Assembly (NCBI GenBank): GCA_945878795.1
Contig: CAMDWF010000007.1
Span: 1-19,159 of the forward strand
Source of the DNA: Synechococcus sp. UW140
Lineage (GTDB): Bacteria; Cyanobacteriota; Cyanobacteriia; PCC-6307; Cyanobiaceae
Length of the DNA stretch: 19,159 nt
Reading direction: 5' to 3'
Below the pieces are notes generated by a model. That model saw only the letters and a program-made list of their open reading frames with translations. It was not told the origin of the DNA and made no database searches. The position numbers and the translations under genes are program-made. Below, one piece after another: positions 12,880-19,159 of the stretch. Position 1 is the stretch's first letter. Each line of letters starts with the position of its first letter.

Positions 12880-13824
12880 CTAAAGGCTGGCCAGCCAGGA
12901 CCGCAGCGCGGCATTGACCTGTGCGGGCACCTCGTCATGGGGGCAGTGGCCGGCCTCCAGCAGCACCTCGCTCGTGGTCGGAGGTGCATGCCTGAGGAAG
13001 CTGGCGCGGCGGCCGGGGGCATTGATCCAGGGGTCCTGCATGCCCCAGATCAGCAGCAGGGGGCAGGAAAGCTGGCTGAGAAGGTGGTCCAGGGGCTCGC
13101 CACTGGGGAGATCGAAAACGGTGCGGAACACCCCGAAAGCCCCCGCATCGCGGGAGGGCCGCAGGATCGACTCCACCAGCGCCTCATCCACATTAGTCCG
13201 ATCGAGATAGACCCGCTCCAAAGTGCGCCGGACAGTGGCCGGCCGCCGCAGGTTCTCGAACACCAGGCGCTGTAGTAGGGGACTGCGAAACAGGGCCCCG
13301 CCGATGCTGCGACGGGCAATGGCCCCCCAGCCGGTGGGCGGCCGCTGCTCGTCGGCAAAAGGACCGGCGGCATTGATCAGGGCCACCCCGGCGGCCTGGG
13401 GCCCCAGGGCGGCGCCGGCCGCCAGGGCCGCGTAGCCGCCAAGGGAATTGCCGACCAGGACCGTCGGGCGGCCGATTTCAGTGCGCACGTAGGCCTCCAA
13501 CTGGTCACGCCACAGGGACCCGCCGTAGGGGAGCCCTGCGGGCTTGGCGCTGCGGCCGAAACCCAGCAGGTCGATGGCATGCACCTCATGGTGCTCAGAG
13601 AGCACGGGAATGTTGTGACGCCAGTGGTCCGTGGAGGCCCCAAAACCATGCACCAACAACAGGGCGGGACCCTCGGGCTGCAGGGGGGCTTGGCTGACCC
13701 GATGCACATGGTGGCCGAGAAAACTCCAGGCCCCGGTTGGAGTTTCCGTGGCAGCGGTGGCTTCGGCAGAGGTGGCTTCGGCTGGGGTCAGGGATTGCTG
13801 CTCTGGAGAAAACGTGGACGGCAT
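12880..13824 (-). CDS. Alpha/beta-fold hydrolase, cyanobacterial/plastid type
   Basis: A 314-residue serine hydrolase of unknown substrate. It has the oxyanion-hole motif LVHGFGAS (57-64), the nucleophile elbow VGNSLGG with Ser127, the acid Asp264 in WGMQDPW and His293 in EAGHCPHDEVP, so the catalytic triad is intact. The HGFGASTDHWRHNIPVL and GHCPHDEVP stretches resemble hydrolases shared by cyanobacteria and plant plastids, a group that includes pheophytinase-like proteins; esterase activity on a chlorophyll-related or lipid substrate is only a guess. Residues 12-30 are a low-complexity Ala/Thr/Glu stretch encoded by a short DNA repeat, and there is no clear signal peptide. ATG 13824 is the only upstream start, with no good ribosome site. 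It is transcribed divergently from a small membrane-protein gene 50 bases away. A perfect 12-base palindrome (12885-12896) lies at its 3' end. Confidence 0.9.
   Translation of the reverse strand: MPSTFSPEQQSLTPAEATSAEATAATETPTGAWSFLGHHVHRVSQAPLQPEGPALLLVHGFGASTDHWRHNIPVLSEHHEVHAIDLLGFGRSAKPAGLPYGGSLWRDQLEAYVRTEIGRPTVLVGNSLGGYAALAAGAALGPQAAGVALINAAGPFADEQRPPTGWGAIARRSIGGALFRSPLLQRLVFENLRRPATVRRTLERVYLDRTNVDEALVESILRPSRDAGAFGVFRTVFDLPSGEPLDHLLSQLSCPLLLIWGMQDPWINAPGRRASFLRHAPPTTSEVLLEAGHCPHDEVPAQVNAALRSWLASL
13756..13785. repeat. 15-base tandem duplication within the hydrolase gene
   Basis: GGTGGCTTCGGCAGA is followed directly by GGTGGCTTCGGCTGG, 13 of 15 bases identical. On the coding strand it gives the repeated Ala-Glu-Ala-Thr-Ser/Ala segment in the low-complexity N-terminus of the hydrolase. 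It is in-frame, so changes in copy number would alter only linker length. Confidence 0.75.
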
Positions 13825-13874
13825 CGGCTGGGTTAGTGCCGCAGCCCTAAAAGGGGCGGTACGGAAGGTGCTTG

Positions 13875-14219
13875 ATGCTAGGGAGGCTGACGCGGCGGCA
13901 ACCCCCGACCATGAGCTTGATTCCCGTGGCCCTGGCCTGGCCGATGCTCCTGCCCGGCATCGCCCTCTGGGCCCTGGCCTTGTACTGGCCCCTGAGCCTC
14001 AGCCTGGCCCCCCTGGAGCAAGTCTTGGCGAACGGCCCGCTCAATGGTGCCAGCCAGCAAATCTTGCTGGTGCTCGGCAGCCTCAGCCTGGCCCTGCTGG
14101 CGGGACTGGCGATGGAGTTGGGGCTGGGATGGGCCCTGGGCCCCAGCTGGGCCTCCAGCTTGGGATTGGTGACAGCCCTATGGGCCTTGTTTTGGGTGCT
14201 GACGGGAAGGACGCCCTGA
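13875..14219 (+). CDS. Small three-helix membrane protein, unknown function
   Basis: No family recognised. The 114-residue product has three strongly hydrophobic stretches at about residues 15-46, 62-88 and 93-110, separated by a short polar loop (EQVLANGPLNGASQ). The N-terminus (MLGRLTRRQPP) is basic, which would keep it on the cytoplasmic side. ATG 13875 has AAGGTG 4 bases upstream; the internal ATG 13911 (102 residues) lacks a nearby ribosome site, though it starts right at the first helix. It ends 4 bases before the stop of the converging antiporter gene. An accessory or small integral membrane protein is all that can be said. Coding use is supported by the consistent hydrophobic pattern and lack of any better frame in this 400-base gap. 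Confidence 0.65.
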   Translation: MLGRLTRRQPPTMSLIPVALAWPMLLPGIALWALALYWPLSLSLAPLEQVLANGPLNGASQQILLVLGSLSLALLAGLAMELGLGWALGPSWASSLGLVTALWALFWVLTGRTP

Positions 14220-14223
14220 CGGC

Positions 14224-15567
14224 TCAGGCCTGCTGGCCATCCCGATCGGGCCCCACCAAAACCGCCCGCAGCAGGAGCGGGGCCAAGAAGGTGGTGCCAA
14301 TCACCATCATCAGAATCGCAGCCTCCAGGGATGGGGTTAGCAGGCCCGCCTGGGAACCGAGGCCGAGAAAGATCAGACCCACTTCGCCCCTGGGCAACAT
14401 GCCAAGTCCCACCACGAGGCGACGGGTAGGTTCGGCGCTGAAATAGGTCCAACCAGAAGCCAGCTTGCCGGCAATTGCCACGGCCAGCAGGAAAGCGGCC
14501 ACCACCAGCCCCTGACGGTTGGCCGGATCGAAGGGGTTCAGCACCGAAAGGTCCATGGCGGTGCCGATCAGCACGAAGAAAATGGTGGCAAAGAGGGCCA
14601 CCAGGGGTTTGACCGTTTCTTGAATCGCTTCGGTGCGCTCGGATTGGCTCAGGATCAAACCGGCGGCAAAAGCCCCTAGAGCCGCCTCCAGCCCGATCGC
14701 CTGGGAGGCAAAACAACAGAGAATGAGCACCACGAAGGCGGCGACCACCACCTCCCCAGGCGCCTTGAGCCAGTCGACCAACTTGTCAAATAGGGGAGCG
14801 GCCCGCTGGCTGAGCCAGATCGCGGCAGCCACGAACACCAGGGCCGCCAGAACCAACTTGAGAATGGGAGCGAGGCTCAGGGCATTGCCCGAAGCCAGAG
14901 ACACCACAACGGCCAGGATGATGATGCCTAGAATGTCGTCGAGCACGGCGGCACCAATGACAATCTGCCCCTCCTGGGTTTTCAGGAAGCCCAATTCGCC
15001 GAAGACGCTGGCGGTGATGCCAATGCTGGTGGCCGTCATCGCCGCCCCGGCAAAGACCGCGGCGATGGCGGGGAGATGGAACAGGTAGTAGAGGCCAGCG
15101 CTGCCGGCCGCAAACGGCAACACCACCCCGGTCATGGCCACCGTGGCCGCCTGGGGACCCACCGCCACCAGTTCATCCAGTTCGCTCTCCAGACCAGTCA
15201 GAAACAGCAGGGCATAGAGACCCAGGGTGGACAACTGTTGGAGGCTGCCAAAGGAGCTCATGTAGATCTCCCGAACCCGCTCCGTGGAGACTGAGGCCAG
15301 TTGGCTGACGAGCTGCACGGGCCAGGCAGCCAGCTGGGCGCCGGACTCGGGCGGCAGCAGCAGATGCAGACCAGAAACGCCAATCAACACACCTGCCAGT
15401 AACTCCCCCAGGATCGAGGGCAATTGCAAGCGGACCATCAGCTCGGCGAGACTGCGGGCGGCGAGAAAAATGATCAGGAAACGGCCCACCAGGATCAGGG
15501 TTTCCGCCACATCTTCCTGGTGGGAGCCGATTTCAAGCAGCAGGGTCAGAACCATGTAATCAGCCAT
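14224..15567 (-). CDS. Monovalent cation:proton antiporter, CPA2 family
   Basis: A 447-residue integral membrane Na+(K+)/H+ antiporter. About twelve hydrophobic spans cover the whole length with short loops. It shows LQLPSILGELLAGVLIG (47-63), ALLFLTGLESELDELVAVG (119-137), MTATSIGITASVFGELG (177-193) and the tandem acidic ion-binding pair Asp210-Asp211 in AAVLDDILGIII. Later segments include ALGAFAAGLILSQSE and LPRGEVGLIFLGLGSQAG. There is no C-terminal TrkA-N or other regulatory domain. It resembles the cyanobacterial NapA/NhaS3 group, which works in sodium and pH balance at plasma or thylakoid membranes, but I do not assign a symbol. The start is ATG 15567. It is divergent from glgP across 165 bases. 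TATCTA on the minus strand (15606-15601), about 35 bases upstream, could be its -10 box, without a good -35. Confidence 0.92.
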   Translation of the reverse strand: MADYMVLTLLLEIGSHQEDVAETLILVGRFLIIFLAARSLAELMVRLQLPSILGELLAGVLIGVSGLHLLLPPESGAQLAAWPVQLVSQLASVSTERVREIYMSSFGSLQQLSTLGLYALLFLTGLESELDELVAVGPQAATVAMTGVVLPFAAGSAGLYYLFHLPAIAAVFAGAAMTATSIGITASVFGELGFLKTQEGQIVIGAAVLDDILGIIILAVVVSLASGNALSLAPILKLVLAALVFVAAAIWLSQRAAPLFDKLVDWLKAPGEVVVAAFVVLILCCFASQAIGLEAALGAFAAGLILSQSERTEAIQETVKPLVALFATIFFVLIGTAMDLSVLNPFDPANRQGLVVAAFLLAVAIAGKLASGWTYFSAEPTRRLVVGLGMLPRGEVGLIFLGLGSQAGLLTPSLEAAILMMVIGTTFLAPLLLRAVLVGPDRDGQQA

Positions 15568-15661
15568 CCGGGGGCGACCCTAAGGCGTAAGGCGCGGCTC
15601 TAGATACCCGGTCGTAACCGACTTCAGTGTGGATCTCAGCGCCGGAAACCTGGCAAACAGC

Positions 15662-15677
15662 AACTGTGGCTACAGTT
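15662..15677. promoter_or_regulatory. Inverted repeat upstream of glgP
   Basis: AACTGT and ACAGTT are a perfect 6-base dyad around GGCT, 55 bases before the glgP start codon in the divergent region shared with the antiporter gene. An overlapping pair, CAAAC (15654-15658) and GTTTG (15675-15679), adds further symmetry. It may be an operator or a 5'-leader hairpin. No known cyanobacterial consensus (NtcA, LexA, RpaB) fits. Confidence 0.4.
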
Positions 15678-15732
15678 TGGCCCGTTCGCGCTGCCATTGA
15701 GGCCAGCGCCTAGCAGCCGGAGAGCAGCAACC

Positions 15733-18258
15733 ATGACCGAGCTGAAACCCCGCAACCTGCGCCTGCCGACCCCAGGTTGCTACGCCGACCCCGACCGCAG
15801 CGGGCTGGAGGCCAAAGATGTGTTCGACGGCATGACCGAACACCTCTTTTATACCCTCGGCAAGCTGGCCCCAAGCGCCAGCCACCACGACCTTTACATG
15901 GCCCTCAGCTACGCCGTACGCGACCGGCTGATGACCCGTTATCTGGCTGGGATTGAAGCAATCAATGCCACTCCCACCCGCGTCGTGGCCTATCTGTCCG
16001 CCGAATTCCTGATCGGCCCCCAACTGGGCAACAACCTGTTGATGTTGGGCATCCAGGCTGAGGCCGCCGAAGCGCTGCGGGGTTTCGGCATTACCGACAT
16101 CAACGAGATTCTCAACGTCGAAGAAGAACCGGGGTTGGGCAATGGGGGGCTGGGGCGACTGGCGGCTTGCTTTCTGGAATCCTTGGCCTCGCTCCAGATT
16201 CCAGCCACCGGCTATGGCATTCGCTATGAGTTTGGCATTTTCGACCAACTGATCCGCGATGGCTGGCAGGTAGAGATCACCGACAAATGGCTCAAGAGCG
16301 GCTGGCCCTGGGAAATCCCCCACCCCGATCAATCCTGCTTCGTGGGTTTCGGGGGCCACACCGAGGGCTACCGCGACGAGCACGGCGCCTATCGGGTGCG
16401 CTGGATTCCTGCCGAACACGCCATCGGCGTGCCCCACGATGTCCCGGTGCTGGGCTATCGGGTCAACACCTGCGACAGGCTCAGGCTCTGGCGTGCTGAC
16501 GCCAGCGAAAGCTTCGATTTCCAGGCCTTCAACATCGGCGATTATTACGGCGCCGTCGAAGAAAAGGTGGGCAGCGAAACTCTCTCCAAGGTTCTCTACC
16601 CCAATGATGGCACCGACGAAGGTCGAAAACTGCGCTTGAAGCAGCAGCATTTCTTCGTGAGCTGCTCGTTGCAGGACATGATGCGAAACCTGGAGGCCAG
16701 GGGCATTCCCATCCAGGAATTCAGCGACCACTGGGCGGTGCAGCTCAATGACACCCACCCCTCCATAGCTGTGGCCGAGCTGATGCGGCTGCTGCTCGAC
16801 GACAAGATGCTCAGCTGGGAGCAAGCCTGGGACATCGTGACCCGATCATTGTCTTACACCAACCACACCTTGTTGCCCGAAGCCCTGGAAAAATGGGACC
16901 TAAATCTCTTCGCCTCGCTCTTGCCAAGGCACCTAGAACTAATTTACGAGATCAATCGACGTTTCCTGCAACAAGTACGCCTCAGATATCCGGGCAACGA
17001 AAAAATCCTACGCAAGGTTTCCATAATTGACGAAGATGGATCCCGGTCGGTGCGGATGGCCAATTTGGCCACAGTAGCCAGCCATCACATCAATGGCGTC
17101 GCCGCCCTGCACAGCGACCTGGTCAAGCGTGATCTGTTCCCTGAATTTGCAGCCCTCTGGCCCGAAAAATTCACCAATGTCACCAACGGCGTCACGCCAC
17201 GCCGTTGGTTGGCCCTGGCCAATCCTCGCCTGACAGCCCTGCTTAACGAAAGCATTGGCGATGGCTGGATCCGTGATCTGCGCCAACTGGAACGCCTGCA
17301 GCCCCTTGCCGAAGACAGCGCCTTTCTGGAGCACTGGCAGGCAACCAAACTAGCCGTCAAAAAAGATCTGAGCCTTTACATCCATACCCATACCGGCGTC
17401 CTTGTTGACCCAGCTTCCCTGTTTGATGTCCAGGTAAAGCGCATCCACGAATATAAACGGCAGCACCTTAATGCCCTCCAGGTTATCGCCCAATATCTGC
17501 GCATCAAAAATGGTCAAGCCGAAGGCAGTGCGCCGCGGACAGTCATCTTTGGCGGCAAAGCGGCACCGGGCTATGCCATGGCCAAATTGATCATCCGCTT
17601 CATCAATGGCATCGCCGACACGGTCAATTCCGATCCCGACATGGAGGGCCGTCTGCGGGTTGTTTTCCTAGCCGATTACAACGTAAAACTCGGCGAGAGG
17701 GTCTATCCGGCCGCCGACCTCTCCGAGCAGATCTCTACCGCTGGCAAAGAGGCTTCCGGAACCGGCAATATGAAATTCGCCATGAATGGGGCCCTTACCA
17801 TCGGCACCCTCGATGGCGCCAACGTCGAGATCCGAGAGCAGGTGGGAGCGGAGAATTTCTTCCTCTTTGGCCACACCGCCGACCAACTCGTAGACCTTGA
17901 CCAAAAGGGTTATCGACCCTGGGAAGTGATCCCGGCCGAACCGGAATTGGGCGAAGTGCTGCGACTGATTGAACAGGGACACTTCAGCCAGGGGGATGGC
18001 GAGCTGTTCAAGCCCCTGCTGCAGAACCTCACAGGCAACGACCCTTTCTTCGTATTTGCCGACTTTGCCGACTATCTCAGGGCCCAGTCTGCTGTGAGCG
18101 CTGCCTGGGCCAATCGCGCCCACTGGAACAGGATGTCAGTTCTCAACACGGCCCGTACGGGATTTTTCTCCTCGGACCGCTCAATCCATGAGTACGCCAC
18201 ACGGATATGGCAGGCTGAAGAATATCCCGTGACCATTACCTGTGAGATCAACGAATGA
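15733..18258 (+). CDS. glgP: Glycogen phosphorylase
   Basis: Releases glucose 1-phosphate from glycogen by phosphorolysis, mobilising the carbon reserve in darkness. The 841-residue length is normal for the GT35 family. Visible landmarks are LGNGGLGRLAACFLESLA (about 135-152) in the N-terminal domain, NDTHPSIAVAELMRLL, NVTNGVTPRRWL, KRIHEYKRQHLN (569-580) and the PLP site GTGNMKFAMNGALTIGTLDG, with the Schiff-base Lys at 681 next to the catalytic region. The N-terminal phosphorylation segment and allosteric region of animal enzymes are not evident, as in other bacteria. The frame opens at TTG 15697, but ATG 15733 has GGAGAG 8 bases upstream. It ends 2 bases before the converging stop of the next gene. 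No other glycogen gene is adjacent, so it is probably monocistronic. Confidence 0.97.
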   Translation: MTELKPRNLRLPTPGCYADPDRSGLEAKDVFDGMTEHLFYTLGKLAPSASHHDLYMALSYAVRDRLMTRYLAGIEAINATPTRVVAYLSAEFLIGPQLGNNLLMLGIQAEAAEALRGFGITDINEILNVEEEPGLGNGGLGRLAACFLESLASLQIPATGYGIRYEFGIFDQLIRDGWQVEITDKWLKSGWPWEIPHPDQSCFVGFGGHTEGYRDEHGAYRVRWIPAEHAIGVPHDVPVLGYRVNTCDRLRLWRADASESFDFQAFNIGDYYGAVEEKVGSETLSKVLYPNDGTDEGRKLRLKQQHFFVSCSLQDMMRNLEARGIPIQEFSDHWAVQLNDTHPSIAVAELMRLLLDDKMLSWEQAWDIVTRSLSYTNHTLLPEALEKWDLNLFASLLPRHLELIYEINRRFLQQVRLRYPGNEKILRKVSIIDEDGSRSVRMANLATVASHHINGVAALHSDLVKRDLFPEFAALWPEKFTNVTNGVTPRRWLALANPRLTALLNESIGDGWIRDLRQLERLQPLAEDSAFLEHWQATKLAVKKDLSLYIHTHTGVLVDPASLFDVQVKRIHEYKRQHLNALQVIAQYLRIKNGQAEGSAPRTVIFGGKAAPGYAMAKLIIRFINGIADTVNSDPDMEGRLRVVFLADYNVKLGERVYPAADLSEQISTAGKEASGTGNMKFAMNGALTIGTLDGANVEIREQVGAENFFLFGHTADQLVDLDQKGYRPWEVIPAEPELGEVLRLIEQGHFSQGDGELFKPLLQNLTGNDPFFVFADFADYLRAQSAVSAAWANRAHWNRMSVLNTARTGFFSSDRSIHEYATRIWQAEEYPVTITCEINE

Positions 18259-18260
18259 AC

Positions 18261-18722
18261 TCAGGGCCGGTGATCGGGCAGGTCGGGGGTTTGATGTAGG
18301 AGTCGGTTGAGCCGTAGGCGATCGGCATTGAGGGGGTCAGGGGCAAGTTCACCGGCCACCTCCCGAAATTTCTGCTCCACTTCTTCGGGCACACGCACAT
18401 CAAAAATGCGCTCCATCAAGGCTTCGATCGAGAAGAGATGGGCATTGATGTTCTCCAGATCCGCCATGGCTTGCTGCATGGCATCAGGCTCTTCAGTGGT
18501 ATCAGCCTTGGCGGGCTCGCTGGGGGCTGGAACCGGCGCTTCGCTGTCGCCGTATTGCTTCTGCAGCTCTTCAAGCACCCGCCCGGCCAAGGTGCGAAAC
18601 GACTGCAATGCAGCCCAATTCAGCTCCTGCTGTTGGCGGAGACTGGGGTTTTCACGAATCAACCGGTCGTGCTCGCGGTAGAACCGCTGGCAATCAGGGC
18701 ATTGGCAGGGCTCTTCGCTCAC
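18261..18722 (-). CDS. Hypothetical protein with N-terminal Cys-X-Cys-X2-Cys motif
   Basis: No family recognised. The 153-residue soluble product begins MSEEPCQCPDC (Cys6, 8, 11), followed by a basic-acidic helix (QRFYREHDRLIRENPSL). After a Pro/Ala/Glu linker (about 62-80) comes a charged, probably helical, half (DAMQQAMADLENINAHLFSIEALMERIF, then EEVEQKFREVAGEL). No fourth cysteine occurs elsewhere, so a complete zinc site would need another residue or a partner. GTG 18722 has AGGGGAA just upstream and is preferred over TTG 18740. It follows the gene ending at 18751 by 28 bases on the same strand, so both are probably one operon. It converges on glgP with a 2-base gap. The helical second half suggests oligomerisation; the function is unknown. 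Confidence 0.75.
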   Translation of the reverse strand: MSEEPCQCPDCQRFYREHDRLIRENPSLRQQQELNWAALQSFRTLAGRVLEELQKQYGDSEAPVPAPSEPAKADTTEEPDAMQQAMADLENINAHLFSIEALMERIFDVRVPEEVEQKFREVAGELAPDPLNADRLRLNRLLHQTPDLPDHRP

Positions 18723-18750
18723 CGCTTCCCCTTGTCTCAATCAACACCCA

Positions 18751-19080
18751 TCATGGCATTGCCGCCGATGGGCTGCCGGAATCAGGCTCCGGTGGGTCCA
18801 GATCGGCAGCCGGCAGAGGGATCTCAATCGAGCTGACGACGTTGATCACGTCCCGCAGGCGCATGGAATCGGCAAACCAGCCCATGGCCTGATCCACATC
18901 GCCCCGATGTTCGGCGCTGCAGGCCTGCTCTTCATGGGCCTCGGCCAACAGGGCCAACCAGCAGAGGCAACGGGCCTGAACCACCGAAAGATCAATCTCC
19001 TGGGGTTCGCCGCAGGCGATTCGCTCGCTCTCCTGCTGCACCAGCAACCGCAGTCGCAGGTCATGAAGGGGGGTCATCAT
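18751..19080 (-). CDS. Small hypothetical protein upstream of the Cys-motif gene
   Basis: No family recognised. The 109-residue soluble product is mostly helical: LHDLRLRLLVQQESERIACG (5-24), then LSVVQARCLCWLALLAEAHEEQACSAEHRGDVDQAMGWFADSMRLRDVINVV with cysteines at 23, 38, 40 and 53, ending in a Pro/Asp/Glu-rich tail. The paired helices and the GDVDQAMGWFADSMRL segment are faintly reminiscent of a TPR-type helical hairpin, but one unit is not enough for a call. Two adjacent ATG codons (19080 and 19077) are available, and AGGGGGGT-like purine spacing is not seen upstream. It is the first gene of a probable two-gene unit. It could be a cyanobacteria-specific protein. Confidence 0.65.
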   Translation of the reverse strand: MMTPLHDLRLRLLVQQESERIACGEPQEIDLSVVQARCLCWLALLAEAHEEQACSAEHRGDVDQAMGWFADSMRLRDVINVVSSIEIPLPAADLDPPEPDSGSPSAAMP

Positions 19081-19121
19081 GCACCACCAGCTCCAACCAC
19101 GCTAGCGAAAGTGCCCCAAAA

Positions 19122-19159
19122 ATGTCCAACACCACCGCTGGGTCAACCCACAACCTCTT
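19122..19159 (+). CDS. Possible start of a plus-strand gene at the window edge (partial)
   Basis: ATG 19122 opens a frame reading MSNTTAGSTHNL to the end of the window. The 41 bases between it and the divergent gene at 19080 would be a short shared promoter region. There is no evident ribosome site, and twelve codons cannot identify a family, so this is a position to check rather than a firm gene. Confidence 0.25.
   Translation, partial: MSNTTAGSTHNL

Noticed and set aside
15670..16824. Minus-strand frame of 384 codons opposite the glgP N-terminal half
   Set aside because: Antisense shadow; glgP motifs cover the same bases in the other direction.

Overview
The window reads as chromosomal DNA of a high-GC picocyanobacterium, most likely of the Synechococcus/Cyanobium group. 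The evidence is a biliverdin-forming heme oxygenase (phycobilin synthesis), a cyanobacterial-type isocitrate dehydrogenase, two subunits of glycolate dehydrogenase (photorespiration), a glycogen phosphorylase, and very tight gene packing with no gene-free stretch over 300 bases. I see no insertion sequence, integrase, tRNA, rRNA or CRISPR array. The genus is inferred from gene content; no marker gene for placement is present.

Region 1 (1-5826) is a run of minus-strand genes. In transcription order they are a 155-residue hypothetical protein, heme oxygenase ho1, a GT4-like glycosyltransferase, a fused ABC exporter resembling lipid-linked oligosaccharide flippases, kdsA, kdsC, and the first codons of another gene that overlaps the kdsC stop. 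kdsA and kdsC make 3-deoxy-D-manno-octulosonate (KDO), so the distal part looks like a surface-glycan cassette lying downstream of a pigment gene. The KdsA has the cysteine and the other ligands of the metal-dependent class.

Region 2 (5827-10094) is plus strand: icd (NADP isocitrate dehydrogenase, with an insertion of about 50 residues relative to the E. coli enzyme), a UDP-galactopyranose mutase homologue with a non-canonical C-terminal motif, and glcF (iron-sulfur subunit of glycolate dehydrogenase).

Region 3 (10081-12854) is the most unusual part. A DUF1537 protein (four-carbon acid-sugar kinase family) sits on the minus strand between glcF and glcE, which are both on the plus strand. Its 3' end overlaps that of glcF by 14 bases, across a run of seven G. 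Its 5' end faces glcE across an 80-base divergent promoter region largely filled by a 16-base tandem repeat. This is the best candidate here for an undescribed functional unit: a sugar-acid kinase embedded in the glycolate dehydrogenase locus.

Region 4 (12855-19159) holds an alpha/beta hydrolase (minus), a small three-helix membrane protein (plus), a CPA2 cation:proton antiporter (minus), glycogen phosphorylase glgP (plus), two small co-directional hypothetical genes (minus; one begins with a Cys-X-Cys-X2-Cys motif), and possibly the first codons of a plus-strand gene at the right edge. Several gene pairs converge with gaps of 2-25 bases, leaving little room for conventional terminators.
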